Source: Gracilariopsis chorda (lineage: Eukaryota > Rhodophyta > Florideophyceae > Gracilariales > Gracilariaceae). Taken from it: a stretch of DNA of 64,000 bases. Positions 34,549-45,062 of this stretch are shown piece after piece. Location: positions 124,001 to 188,000 of the forward strand of contig NBIV01000135.1 in assembly GCA_003194525.1 (NCBI GenBank). Direction: 5' to 3'. A program made the translations under genes and the position numbers. Below the pieces are notes generated by a model, which did no database searches, was not told the DNA's origin, and was given only the letters and a program-made list of their open reading frames with translations. Numbering within the stretch: position 1 is the stretch's first letter; each line of letters starts with the position of its first letter.

Positions 34549-34862
34549 CGCTTCTGTGCTCTGCAACCAACCAAAACGCCTTATAGAAATAGATTTGTGG
34601 CAGGTGCTTTGCTGACACTCACGGCTCACGCGTCCCCCTTGAGCAACGTCGTACCTACCGAAATAGAAACAGCCAGTGAAACGCAGGCAAACAGGGTTAG
34701 GTCCCGACTTACAGCGCTCCTTGCACAACCCGCCCTGAGCACCGCAACCTCACCGCGCCAAACACCGCCGCCACGCCCAGCGCTTCACCGCCAGCGCCGC
34801 TCTTCGCGCACAACGGCCACGCCCCCGATCCGCCGCCACCGCGCCCTCCCCGGCGCGCCACC

Positions 34863-36275
34863 ATGACCGCCGTCACTCCCAGCAGCGCCCTCCCCGCCCT
34901 GCTCGTCATCACGCTCCTCCTTTCCGCCACCGCAACCCCCCTCTATCCCGCCTCTTCCCCGCAACAGCGCGCCCTCCACGATGTGGACAACATCGGACCC
35001 GCCATATCCAATGCCACCGCCACCGCAATAGCGCGCACAAACGCAATCCTAGCGCGTTATTCCGATGCCCTCCGCGTCATCTCAATCCCCACGGGCATGG
35101 CAGTGTCCTTCTTCGGATACTTTCTCCTCGCCCCCGTCCTCTTTCTCGCCGCCTTCATCTCTGGCGGAGGCCTGTGCTTCGTCGCTGTGCAGGCCGTGCT
35201 TCACGAGACCACTCCTGCCGCTGCCTGGATATCCATAGCTGCCATGCTTCTCGGCGGCGCCATGTTAGGATTCGTCGCTTTGCGCGCGTTAAACTTCGGA
35301 ATGTTTGCCGTCGGTGCCTCACTCGGAGTCGTTCTAGCCTCTTGTTTCAAGACCACTCTCATAGCGGACGCTTATCCCCACGATCCGGAGCTCGCCTTCA
35401 TCATAGCCGCCGTTTCTATCGGTCTTGCGTTCGGTTTGTTGGCGCTTTGTCTGCAGAAACAAATGCTCATCTTCTCCACTGCCTACGCCGGTAGCGCTGC
35501 TGCCACCTTTGGTGTCGGTCGTTTCGCGGGACATTTTCCCACTTCGGAAGACCTTGCAAGCGCTGAGCAAGGCAATCTCAGCGCTTGGGTTGTCTTTTAC
35601 ATGCTGCTTGCCCTCTCCATTGGCACTGCGGGAATGCTGTTTCAGTTTTGGCTGGCGCGTGATAAACCAATGCCTCAATACGCTCCGAGGGATCGCCGCA
35701 GGAGAAGAAGGCGTGTTCGACCCGCTTCCTTCGACGACTGGTCAGATCAGGATGATGATTGGGCTAGTGAAGTTTACGTGGAAACTGTGCCTTTGCCCAG
35801 GTCTCAACGCAAGGTTTCCAAACAGTCCTCCCGCGCCGCTGTTGAGCAGAGACCCCAGGTCGTGCTTCAGCAAGTCGCCAACTCACAGAACCCCGCAGAG
35901 CTATCCGCCCAACTTGCACAGCGCTCTTGGAACGCTGCTTCCAACTCGCAGAACACCGTTGACAGTGACTTGCATCAAAAGCAACAATCGCCTTCTCTGG
36001 GGCATACTGCTTCGCCTTCGAGCATTGTTGAAGCTCCAAATGACCACACAACTGCCTCAGAACCAAGCCCTCATTTGAAGCTCCCACTTGCTGATAGCCA
36101 CACCGAACCAAAATACGTCCGCAGTTTGAGGCCACCCGCGGACAAGTTGGCTGATATTCATTCACCCCTGGAACCGACTGAAAGCAACACTAATGTCGTC
36201 GATAGGGCGCCGGTCTCCTTGGTACACCTGTCCTTGGAAAGTGACCAGGAATCAGTCCCTGTAAAAGTGCAGTAG
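34863..36275 (+). CDS. TMEM198/DUF4203-like multi-pass membrane protein
   Basis: A 470-residue intronless protein with a good start context (CCACCATGA). A cleavable signal peptide (about 1-25) is followed by seven hydrophobic segments: about 77-98, 100-113, 120-140, 143-160, 176-197, 202-220 and 239-263. The glycine-rich helices with FFGYFLLAPVLFLAAFISGG and alternating small residues resemble the TMEM198 / DUF4203 domain. A long cytosolic tail (265-470) begins with an Arg run, carries an acidic DDWSDQDDDW patch and is Gln/Ser/Pro rich. The animal TMEM198 protein has been linked to Wnt-receptor phosphorylation; that role need not hold here, and no function should be assumed beyond an integral membrane protein of the secretory system. 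Confidence 0.75.
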   Translation: MTAVTPSSALPALLVITLLLSATATPLYPASSPQQRALHDVDNIGPAISNATATAIARTNAILARYSDALRVISIPTGMAVSFFGYFLLAPVLFLAAFISGGGLCFVAVQAVLHETTPAAAWISIAAMLLGGAMLGFVALRALNFGMFAVGASLGVVLASCFKTTLIADAYPHDPELAFIIAAVSIGLAFGLLALCLQKQMLIFSTAYAGSAAATFGVGRFAGHFPTSEDLASAEQGNLSAWVVFYMLLALSIGTAGMLFQFWLARDKPMPQYAPRDRRRRRRRVRPASFDDWSDQDDDWASEVYVETVPLPRSQRKVSKQSSRAAVEQRPQVVLQQVANSQNPAELSAQLAQRSWNAASNSQNTVDSDLHQKQQSPSLGHTASPSSIVEAPNDHTTASEPSPHLKLPLADSHTEPKYVRSLRPPADKLADIHSPLEPTESNTNVVDRAPVSLVHLSLESDQESVPVKVQ

Positions 36276-37380
36276 TTTCCCGCCCAACGCGCTTTCAGCA
36301 CGCTTGTCTTGCGCAAGCGCATCTGATTTATACACCGCACCGATGGATGTGCGTATTGCACTGCGTATCGAGCAATGATGTAACCTTTCACCGATGGTGT
36401 AGTTTTGTTGGTAAGAGCTAATTGGTTTAGGATTCGTCCAACACTGTTTCACTGGTTATCCGTAGCCCGCTCTTGGAAGAGGAACCTTATCGAGTGGAAC
36501 AATATCCATAAGGTCTAAGAAATCTAAGGTTGAGAACTTATTATGCGCGGACTTGTCGCTCGGTTTCGAACAAATATTGTTGGTCACGGACAGCCAACAG
36601 TTTTCCCAAGACGAGACTGTGGCATTCGCGCAAATTTGTCTCAGCAGAACAACCTGAGCCTTATCACACCGTGTATCGCGTGCTTGACCTGACTTGAAAC
36701 ATCAGACTTACCGATTGAGCACGGCCGTTGGACCCTCTCTTAATATCCTACTCCTCCCAGATCGAGATTGGAGGTTAGTATCACTGTGACACACTCCGTA
36801 CTTATTGCGACGCATGTGATATGTCCACAAGTTTAGATATATTCCAAGCTGGTCCCTATGCCCAGAACCCCGGAACTTTTGGAGACCCATTTTCGGGGAA
36901 GGGGCTAGGGTTGGCAAGTGATTTGTAATAGAACTAGTCGTCTCTAGCAAAAGTTAGTCTATCCTTCCACTCGATACTGAAAGAATAAAAGGACGACTAC
37001 CATGCCTTTAATGCGACAAAATCCAGCGAGAACAATATGCACGCACTTATGGAATGTAGTCTTCCTCACCAACTCTCGAGTTCATATCATGTATCAAGTT
37101 TGTCATGAACAAGCTGCTGAACTGTCTGAAACCTTTACGTGGAACCACCAGAGGTCATTCGGAAACAGAGCCAAAGTCCGGCTCCATCCTTTGCACTTTA
37201 TGTTGCCTTATTCGATCTTGCAAAGTGCAAAGGAGGATGCCGCAGTGTGTGACGAAGGACACTTGTACGTCAACCTTTTAACATGTACAACAGACGATAG
37301 TTGGAGATTCAAGAACTGCTGGAAGTGCCCGCCACCGATTCACAGACCCAGTTGTCATACATTTGAAAATAGAAGTGAAA
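36276..37380. other. Spacer between TMEM198-like gene and Helitron end
   Basis: AT-richer DNA with short unassigned frames; nothing supportable. Confidence 0.3.
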
Positions 37381-37490
37381 CAAGTGGCTCCATTGCGTGC
37401 TTCGCACGCGATAAGGAGTTAAAGAAACCTTTGGGTGAAAAGAGTACTTGGGTAGCGTGTATTTGGTAATGGGTTTGTAGAGTAGAAGTG
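37381..37490 (-). mobile_element. Second Helitron 3' terminus
   Basis: Reading the minus strand, about 110 bp matches the 3' end of the Helitron at 8.9-13.6 kb: ACACGCTACCCAA, a Helitron-typical GCGTGC-GAA-GCACGC hairpin (37395-37409) and AATGGAGCCACTTG ending at 37381. Similarity fades to the right of about 37490. This is a related, truncated or non-autonomous copy in the opposite orientation. The abrupt loss of similarity after CACTTG in both copies fixes the family's 3' boundary. Confidence 0.75.
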
Positions 37491-37859
37491 AAAATGCCAA
37501 CTGTAAAAAAATCGACATGATGCCTTCAACATCATTTCCTTGTTTTGTCATGGTTCGGAGCAGTTTAACAATTCATTGTCCGTGATGCTGCATCTCTAGC
37601 CGTACCAGGCCAGCTCAGCGCTTAAGACCTTTCTGGACGTGAGTCTCCGTCGTCTCTTGAGACACAATCTGGGAAGGAATCCTCTTGAAGACCTGTGCGC
37701 ACCTTATAGAGGATAGTTCAACGAGAATGCTTTAAGAAAAAAGATATTAAAACTATGCTGTGTTCGGATTATGCTTTGCAACCTTCCTGCTTTAGCGGGG
37801 TACTGGCCTGGACAGCTAAGGGACTCCGCATCGTACTCAAATGCCTTCGAGGAATCATA

Positions 37860-38155
37860 TACCAAGGGTACTTCAAGGTTTATGCACCTTTTACGAACGT
37901 CAAAGAAATCACTTTTGATACTCTGTTTCCATACTTTGTTCGTGTTGTGTTATGGTCTCACAACTTTCGATGAGCTAAGGCATAGAGTTGAAAATGCCGT
38001 TGATCGCTTTGTCATGAGGTGTAGAAAACGCTCCAAGTCCAGGCGAGACACGTTCCCGTCTGCACGAGAAAGACAAGGAGTTGGAGTACCAGAAATAGTG
38101 AAGAAATGGCCGGAAAGATTGCCAATAACTTATCAACAACAAGAAGTATTTTGAA
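37860..38155 (+). mobile_element. LINE 3' coding fragment, second copy
   Basis: The translated segment AVDRFVMRCRKRSKSRRDTF, then ARERQG and KKWPERL, parallels SVDHFVLRCRRRAASRRREL, RERQG and RTWPEKL in the LINE end at 31.85-32.4 kb. It ends at a similar position with a stop. It is a divergent relative of the same LINE family, 5'-truncated. A TACCAAGGGTA palindrome (37860-37870) is at its left edge. Confidence 0.6.
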
Positions 38156-41100
38156 TTTTTTCGCTCATTTGGGCATATTCAATTGGTCCACGTGGAAATA
38201 GCAGGCAGAGTATGAAATACCGCTAGAAACCCAACGGTATGATACATAAGATACCGATGTTCGCTTTCGCAAGAAAGCAGAGTAGTTCAGCTGTTCTTCT
38301 TCTTCTTCTTTACTGTGGGCCCTTGATGTCCAACTACAAGATAAGGGTAAAGCATATCTGGTTAAAGATATTTTTCTCTCCGCAGGAAACCGAGGAATTT
38401 CTGCGGTTCAGCTGTTCATCACTATTTGAGTTCGGGATCTCTTCATTGCTTTCGATATCAATATTGATAAATGTCAGTTGGTCAAAAAAAATTTCTTTGC
38501 ATTTTGCCCTCTTTGTTCCATGCAGTCGATTAACCATAAATCCACAGAAAGCAGCAACGGAACTATTATTCGCAAACAACATGTCTTCCATATGTTGTTT
38601 ACAGTATTCTTGAGAGAAGAAGACTTCAAAGATGCTCGTTCTACGATGACTAAAGAGAGGCTTCCTGGTCCAAATAGTCGAATAGAACGGAATCTCGTAA
38701 AGGCCAGGAACTGTGTGAGCCATTTCTGGTACCAGAGTACATGCAGTTCCAGCCCGCCGAGGTGTGTCCAACTCCAGAAAGGCTATAACTTACGCCGGAT
38801 GAGGAAGACAAAATAGAGATGCGATTGGGTCTATAGGGTGAATATATTCCTGAAGAGAGAAAGATTTTACTGAAAGCTCTCCTGCAGCTTAGTAATAGAA
38901 AGCTGTTGACAACAACAAAGACGAAGAAGGGGAATTTAGCTGTAGAATATGTGATTTGCCTTGTACATCCAGAAGGTTGAATGCGTTGCCCAGGAATTAA
39001 AGACACTGCCCATATAAACACACAAACACTTATGGTGGTCTCGGAATAAACACACAAGCTAACCACAGACACACAATGCTTTTTTAGCTCAACAGAAGTC
39101 CTTTCTCTTCGAAACACAATAGCCATTTGAATGAATGGTATTGAAGGTATGGCTACCATGGGTACTATGAGTAAATCTTCTTCGGTGCTTAGGATTGGGG
39201 TAGGTACAATACTAGTATCTTCAAACAGTTGCGATGCGCTCAATTGCAAGTCCATAGACGAGACCCATTCGAAGTCCTTAAGGATAATGTTTTGTGCATA
39301 TCACAACCCGAAACTATCTCAGACCACTTAATGACAGCTTTTTTATCCGCGAGCGCGCGTAAAGACGTCTTAATATGTACATCTCTGAAGCGCAACTAAT
39401 TCCGAGAAAGAAGTTGTCACACCAACAAGGGGAGCCAATCAGCTCCCCTCCAATGTAACCGAATTGTGTTTCTCTTCTTCGGGACGTCGGCCGACCATGG
39501 TAGGGGGAGTACGTGAATTGTGCCCAGCGTAGAACCATTAACCTCCCCCTCCTGGTCTTTCCACGCAATACTAACCCAGGAAAAAAGCAATTTTGTATCA
39601 CAGCTCTAGAAGAGTTCGAGTGCAACACATCAAATCCTTCCTTATTTTCTTAGCAACGAAATCAATAGAGCCAGAAAATCCATTCGTATGCTGTTGATGT
39701 AGCCAGGGTAGAACCACCCTTCGCATTTCTCTATATTCTTCATATACTTTGGAGAGAGGAGCTTATCTAAGATCAATCGCTACCGAACTGTCGAAATTCG
39801 GACAATAAGCCCATATAGACACAGACACATACATATGTGTAAATGATGTACTGGCATTAGAGCAGTTCTAAAAGAAAACAAAGTCCTTAAACCTTACCCC
39901 TGGCAATAATATTTCACCTGTTGTATACGATAAGATTTCTGCGGTTGTTGGCTCTTCTGCGAAAAGTTGCTCTAAGGGTTACTGAATACTTGAAGCCTAG
40001 CCCCTACCCATAGCTATACATAGGTGCCGTCCTGCATGAAAGCGTATGTAAGCTTGAACAGGTGTGAGAACAAGATCACTACGACTTGGACAGGAGGATA
40101 TGAATTCGTTCGTAACGAATGAAGTCCTGTTAGCACTCTACCATCCTTATTGGGCGACTGCTAACGCATATAAAACCGATCGCATCTACCAGGGCTATGA
40201 ACCGCATCGCACATTCGTCGCTAAGTGGGTCTTCTCTGTAATAACAAAATCTTATCACTGTCATCTGGAGTGCCTTTAAACTTCAAGGCTTCCTTCAGAA
40301 AGAAGCCCTCTCAAATCTTATTTAGGTAAGGGTTTAAACAGCGTTCTCTCCGGCCATTCTTTAATGGTATTATTGAAAGTGTGTCTCTCGTGGATTGTGT
40401 CTTTGTTACAACTCTCGTGGTACGTCCAAGTTTTTAAATCTGAGGAACGACTTATCTCCCAGAAATGGCCAGAAAAGTTACTGGTTTATCTATAACCCCT
40501 ACCATAGTCCTGGAATTAGGGACACGAGCTCATATAAACACACCCAAACGCAAACATCTCCTAGAACAAAACAGTTGATCTCCCTCGGGAAGTCGGTCGA
40601 GGAATGACCTCCCACCGCTCGAATATCTTCGAATCAGAAACAGGCAACGCTCTTGAAGAGGGTCTTAGGATAGGCAATCTTGATTTCTTTCACAGGATAA
40701 GCGCTGTGAACCATTCTTTGAACGATAAGTCTTACTTTATCTCGTGTGTGCCATACGATCAAAGCGCACAAAAGTCAGCCAAGTACAGGTAGTAAGGCAT
40801 AACAAAGACGAATGCGTTTCGCAAAATGCTCATTTTCTATGAAGCGCTTTAAGAAACTCAACCAGAAGAGTATGCCTACCTCCCCTTCATGATCGTTGTG
40901 ATTTACCAGTCGACGAGATTCTTAGAAAAAGGCCTGTTGGTCTACCTGATAAGAGAACGTTTCTTTGAAAAGAAAGTATCTGCACTGTGTAGGAATTAGA
41001 CATAGGCGCCCGTAAAGAGAGAGAGAATTCCGGTTGCGTACGTGTCTTCTTCAACGTTCGGCTTTCGTGTGGACACTGTTCAAAACCATCAGTGTTGTCA

Positions 41101-41471
41101 GGCTCGAGCGAAAATCGTTGTTGATGCAAGCCTCCGTCGATAAGGAGTTGGCATATTCAGCAGGACCCTTATCACGAGAAGTGTGGCGCAAGTGCGAGCG
41201 ATCCAGTTGGCATTACCCAGTGCACTCGATGCCCGGTGACAACAATGCTGGACAATTCCTAAGCATGCTATATTGGAATATATCAAAAAATCCTTGACCC
41301 TCAATTCGATGGGCTCTTCGGACTATTGTGCTTTATAAAAGCCTTGTTACAGAGGTGCCGGCTCATGTCTGTCGCCGTAAGTTTCGTGCTCCAAATGTGA
41401 AATCCATTGCTCTCTAAACTCGCTTATCTCAGTGGTATAAGCACTCATTACCCGATATCATCACCACTGAA
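38156..41471. other. Region of LINE debris with repeated 3' tails
   Basis: No host gene recognised. Several pieces share the LINE 3' UTR hallmark CATATAAACACAC or close variants: about 38985-39035, 39805-39840 and 40490-40545. The last is preceded by a short match to the LINE ORF end (KWPEKLLVYL followed by a stop). Others share GGAATTA(A/G)RGACA. The fragments look independently truncated and of different ages. Confidence 0.5.
40440..40545 (+). mobile_element. LINE 3' tail, third copy
   Basis: Encodes QKWPEKLLVYL then a stop, matching the end of the LINE at 31.85-32.4 kb, followed by the shared CATATAAACACACCC tail. Very short, 5'-truncated. Confidence 0.55.
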
Positions 41472-42425
41472 ATGTTCCCGAAAGTTTCAAAGAGCGCCAG
41501 CACCGCAAAGCGGGAATCAAATATTCGACGACAGTTGGGAGCTGTATCAAGATGTCAGAGAATCGGGAAACCCAGAAGAGCAAGAAGGAGTCGTGAAAAG
41601 GGTTGCGAAAGGATATCCTACGTTGGAGAGGGGTTCAAATTTGGGAAGAAGCGAAAACAAGTGCGGGATGCAAAGTGTGAGTTGATGGGTTGGAGGAGCC
41701 TAAACCATGATGTGCAACATAATATCTTGGAGCGGCTGCCACTCCGGGATCTCTTAAACGCTCGCTTAGCTGGATTAGATGCAGAATCGCCCAAATTTCA
41801 ACAGAGCTCCCAGGAACTAATGCGCACCAGGTGTTTGGAATTGCAGCCGTTATGGAAGGAGTGGCGGAATACCAGTCGTCTGAAGAGCCGAGAATACAGA
41901 CACAACTGTGATCCAGTGGAATTCTCAAGGGTGAAGAAGTTATCTGCTTGCCATTGCTTGGTTTCAGAGTTAAAGCATCTCTGGCACCTTAAGGATCTGC
42001 AAAGTCTGCATATCACCGCCTGCCCTCTGTTTCATCCGCAACTGGACGATCTGAACAGAGCACTTCGAAGCTGTACTGGCCTACTTGAACTCAGTTTGGC
42101 GTCTTGTGCATATGACAAATTTCCGGAGAGTATCTTAAAACTGAAGAAGTTGCGTCGCTTAGATTTATCCAGAACAGGCATCACACGACTACCAGAAAAG
42201 ATAGGCGATGAACTATCTGAACTTCGTGTCGTCAAGCTCGCGGACTGTCTGTCTGTGCAGCACATACCCGAGTCCTTACTATCTCTATTAGAGCAGAGGA
42301 AAAGAAAGGCCTCTCTCGGGAAGTGTAAGACGACCATAACCGTCAACTTGAATGGACTTTCTCCAGGACATAAGAAATTGCTTGTCTCGGCATACAGGTA
42401 TCCCCTTTTAGCTGCATCGATATGA
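41472..42425 (+). CDS. F-box-like leucine-rich repeat protein
   Basis: A 317-residue intronless frame. The N-terminal 70 residues are very basic (KPRRARRSREK, KFGKKRKQVR), like a nuclear localisation signal. Residues about 73-115 resemble an F-box (WRSLNHDVQHNILERLPLRDLLNARLAG). Leucine-rich repeats follow at about 165-290, with clear units such as LKKLRRLDLSRTGITRLPEKI and LSELRVVKLADCLSVQHIPESL. In the family such proteins are substrate adaptors of SCF ubiquitin ligases; that role is inferred here. Met72 is an alternative start that would drop the basic region. The gene sits among transposon debris, and I see no known orthologue. Confidence 0.65.
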   Translation: MFPKVSKSASTAKRESNIRRQLGAVSRCQRIGKPRRARRSREKGCERISYVGEGFKFGKKRKQVRDAKCELMGWRSLNHDVQHNILERLPLRDLLNARLAGLDAESPKFQQSSQELMRTRCLELQPLWKEWRNTSRLKSREYRHNCDPVEFSRVKKLSACHCLVSELKHLWHLKDLQSLHITACPLFHPQLDDLNRALRSCTGLLELSLASCAYDKFPESILKLKKLRRLDLSRTGITRLPEKIGDELSELRVVKLADCLSVQHIPESLLSLLEQRKRKASLGKCKTTITVNLNGLSPGHKKLLVSAYRYPLLAASI

Positions 42426-43441
42426 ACGTGTCAGTAAAGAAGTTCACCACGATCATCATGACGATGATCGACACGTCAATAGTGACATTCAAGAGCAAAA
42501 CAGAGGTAACCCAACAACTGTACCCCGATCTATCTAGTTGTTGGAGAGAATACGTACCATGCACCGGGTTGGGAAGTTTTCAATGCAGAAATAACGAATA
42601 AAAGTGAGGCGTAGAAGCACGTGCTCTTCCAAGAAACTTTACGCCGTAAACTGTAATACGACACAGTTGGCATAGATTCAGAGACGGAAGGGAAGATATA
42701 TCTTCAACACTAAAGGCACGTGAGGTACCGTTGGTACCTTTGGTACCTTTTTCAAGGTGCTCATGGAATATTTGACAATGACAATGAAGTACGAAGTGCA
42801 AGTCTTAGGAACGCTACAGGTACCTTGTACAGTAATAATGCGATCAAGTGGTTTGCTTGGCCAGATAAGGGTTTAACCCTTAACCTTCTCGGTTCCAACA
42901 GTTTTCGATACAACCAGTGTTGCTGCCTTACCTTTGCTAATAAGAGAAGGCTAATCCTTAACCCGTTTCACATCAACCATATAAATTGTCATCTGCACTG
43001 AAGGCTTCACCAGTTGGCACAGTGTGGTGTACATGTGCGCTGTCATAGGGGTCACTGCCATGGTTCACGCCGGACTTGTGGCCTAGTGGTTTTGGTTATC
43101 ACACACAAGAATGTGGTGACAGCTGTCAACAGCATTTCACAGCAGGAGCATGTCGTAACGAGTTGTAAAGGGATATGAGTATTTAGGGATTGAATGGTTA
43201 CCAGTTTTCCGGTATGACAAAGAATACACTGTCAAACGCATTCAAAGCACAAGCTATCTATAAAGGTATTGTGTCTTCGTGAATCGGATTTTGCAGCGGA
43301 AACGTGCCAACTACTCCTTTATTGACAAAGTGCATGCAACGAGTTCTTCATACACGACTAGAGCAGCATGGAGAAGCAATCTGCCTACATGATCCAAAAC
43401 GATACTATGAATGACGCAACAAGGCACCATAAAGGAAAAAA
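42426..43441. other. Spacer downstream of the F-box gene and of CRY-DASH
   Basis: Contains a doubled palindrome at 42726-42749 (TACCGTTGGTA then TTTGGTACC) and an AAGGGTTTAACCCTT near-palindrome at 42867-42881. I looked here on the minus strand for the missing CRY-DASH C-terminus and found no convincing match. Confidence 0.4.
42726..42749. promoter_or_regulatory. Doubled TACC-TTGGTA palindrome
   Basis: GGTACCGTTGGTACC is followed at once by TTTGGTACC, so two overlapping copies of the palindrome type share a half. This is the densest occurrence in the window, about 300 bp beyond the F-box/LRR stop codon. Confidence 0.4.
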
Positions 43442-44821
43442 TTATAAAGCCCTGACGGCCGACCTTTGCGATAGTCCAACGTTACGCAACGCAGCCGTGG
43501 ACCTCTTGTTGGAGTACTTGGCAGTAATGTATCGGAAGAAATCACGCCAGACGAGCTCAAAGTAAGTAGTAGAAGTGACAAGTGTATACGGCCGTGGCGA
43601 AGCCTTTTTCATCTCATCAAAAATCCTTCTCGGCGAAATACAGCCGAGCGCCAACCATGGGGAAATTCGACAGGAGAAATCGGCACCAAGATGAGAGGAG
43701 GCTTGTGCTCTGGGCGAGAGTGCAGCATCATAGCGTTTGCTTTCTTCGACGTAAGACTGAACGCGCAAGAGCGCTTCAGTTTCACCGCCGGTAACAGCCG
43801 AAATGCCCGTGGCAGAGGCGCGATACGTATCGGACTTGGAATTCAGAGGGGTATCCTCGATGCCAAGATCGCGAAGTGTGGGAACGTCTCCCGATTTGAG
43901 GCTGCTCGGAATGGTTGGGAAGGAATCAGGAGTATGCAACGGGGTGCGGATGGTGCCAGACTTTTGGACAGCCTCACGGAAGTCTGAATAAACGTCTGGA
44001 ATATTTTGGATTGGGAACGGCAGGTCATCCTCATGGTAGAGAGTGTTAGCCCAGAAGGTTGAGAGTTGGGCGTTACTGTCCTTGAGAGCTTTTTCCAGAG
44101 CGCTTTCAACCTGCTGCTCATCGTGGGTGACCTCCTTGTGAGCAAAGACGTCACGACATTTGAGTTTAGCGCAGATGTCGGGGATGATTTTCTCTGGGCG
44201 GCCGATGCGGACGATGAGGTCACTGCCCTTTGAGCGAAGGGACTTGCGCAGATCCTGAACGCTCTCGATGAGGAAGCGGGCCCTATACTTTCCCGTTTTC
44301 TGGAAGCCGTATTCGGTGCGTCCAAAGTGGCGAGGGTCAAAGCAGTACACAGGGACGACAGTCTTGGCATCCTCCAAGGCGTAGGAGAGGGCGGGGTGGT
44401 CGTCAAGGCGGAGATCAGAACGGAAGAGAACGACAACCTTGTCCTTGGACTTTCCAAAAGAATTGTGGTTGAAAAAGGCGCTGGGGGCGTGCATGGGGGC
44501 TAACTGGGTGAGCAAGGCGGGGGCGGAGGCTGCGGCATGGGCACGGGCTGGGGTGAGAGTGGGGAGCGCATTCGGGAGGGTGGTGCGAGCGGCGCCGGGG
44601 ACGGAAAGACGGGGGTGAGAAGTGGGGGTGGACCCGATGAAGCCGGTGGTGGAGGGACTTGGGCTCATGTTGGTGGAGACGGCGGAGACGGCGGCTGGTT
44701 GCGGCGTGGTTTCGGTTGGCGGAGAAGGTGGGCGGAGAAGGTGGGCGGCGGCTGTTGCGGTTGGCGGCGGCGGGTGATCACAGCGGCGACGCGCGCTGTG
44801 GGCGCATGGCGCGGGCCGCAT
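43442..44821 (-). CDS. CRY-DASH photolyase/cryptochrome, C-terminally short
   Basis: A 459-residue frame from the first in-frame ATG (the longer frame opens with GTG). The first roughly 110 residues are Pro/Ala/Ser-rich, like a plastid or mitochondrial targeting region. The photolyase alpha/beta domain starts at VVVLFRSDLRLDDHPAL and includes VYCFDPRHFG and FANTLYHEDDLPF-type DASH sequence. The FAD domain begins with GGETEALLRV, SSHLGADFSCRISPWLALGCISPRRI and YFELVWRDFFRY. The frame stops about 20 residues later. DASH proteins normally continue for roughly 150 more residues that complete FAD binding. Either a downstream intron was missed (GTAACG or GTCGGC could be donors, but no matching exon was found nearby) or the gene is truncated and inactive. 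CRY-DASH proteins repair or sense UV/blue-light damage in single-stranded DNA. Confidence 0.85.
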   Translation of the reverse strand: MRPAPCAHSARRRCDHPPPPTATAAAHLLRPPSPPTETTPQPAAVSAVSTNMSPSPSTTGFIGSTPTSHPRLSVPGAARTTLPNALPTLTPARAHAAASAPALLTQLAPMHAPSAFFNHNSFGKSKDKVVVLFRSDLRLDDHPALSYALEDAKTVVPVYCFDPRHFGRTEYGFQKTGKYRARFLIESVQDLRKSLRSKGSDLIVRIGRPEKIIPDICAKLKCRDVFAHKEVTHDEQQVESALEKALKDSNAQLSTFWANTLYHEDDLPFPIQNIPDVYSDFREAVQKSGTIRTPLHTPDSFPTIPSSLKSGDVPTLRDLGIEDTPLNSKSDTYRASATGISAVTGGETEALLRVQSYVEESKRYDAALSPRAQASSHLGADFSCRISPWLALGCISPRRIFDEMKKASPRPYTLVTSTTYFELVWRDFFRYITAKYSNKRSTAALRNVGLSQRSAVRAL

Positions 44822-45062
44822 GGCGTATGGCCGTGAGCTTGCAGCCGATGGGCGATCACACACACATGCGCTCGCTGTGGTGCCGTTTCAATGGCCGCGC
44901 TGGACACGTGGAGCGCATTTCGTGGCGTTGTCGCCAGCGCGCTTGGCGTCGCATGTGCCCTGCAGACTTGTGCGCTGGATTTATGTATAAGTTAACTTAC
45001 ATGGGCTGCAAACGGCGTTCAAATGTGTGCGCTTATCTCCCTCAACCGCCCCTCGCGACGCC
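44822..45062. promoter_or_regulatory. Shared divergent promoter
   Basis: About 240 bp separate the CRY-DASH ATG (minus) from the plastid-membrane-protein ATG (plus). A TATGTATAAGTTAACTTA stretch near 44982-44999 is the best TATA-like candidate for the plus-strand gene. Both genes are probably plastid-linked, so common light control is conceivable but is inference. Confidence 0.35.

Noticed and set aside
43078-43150. tRNA-like sequence (TGGCCTAGTGG resembles box A)
   Set aside because: No box B and no cloverleaf could be formed downstream.
42426-43441. Missing CRY-DASH C-terminus in the adjacent DNA
   Set aside because: Scanned the minus strand for the expected conserved DASH motifs and found nothing convincing.
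44822-44863. Longer CRY-DASH start at 44863
   Set aside because: That codon is GTG; the first ATG in frame is at 44821.
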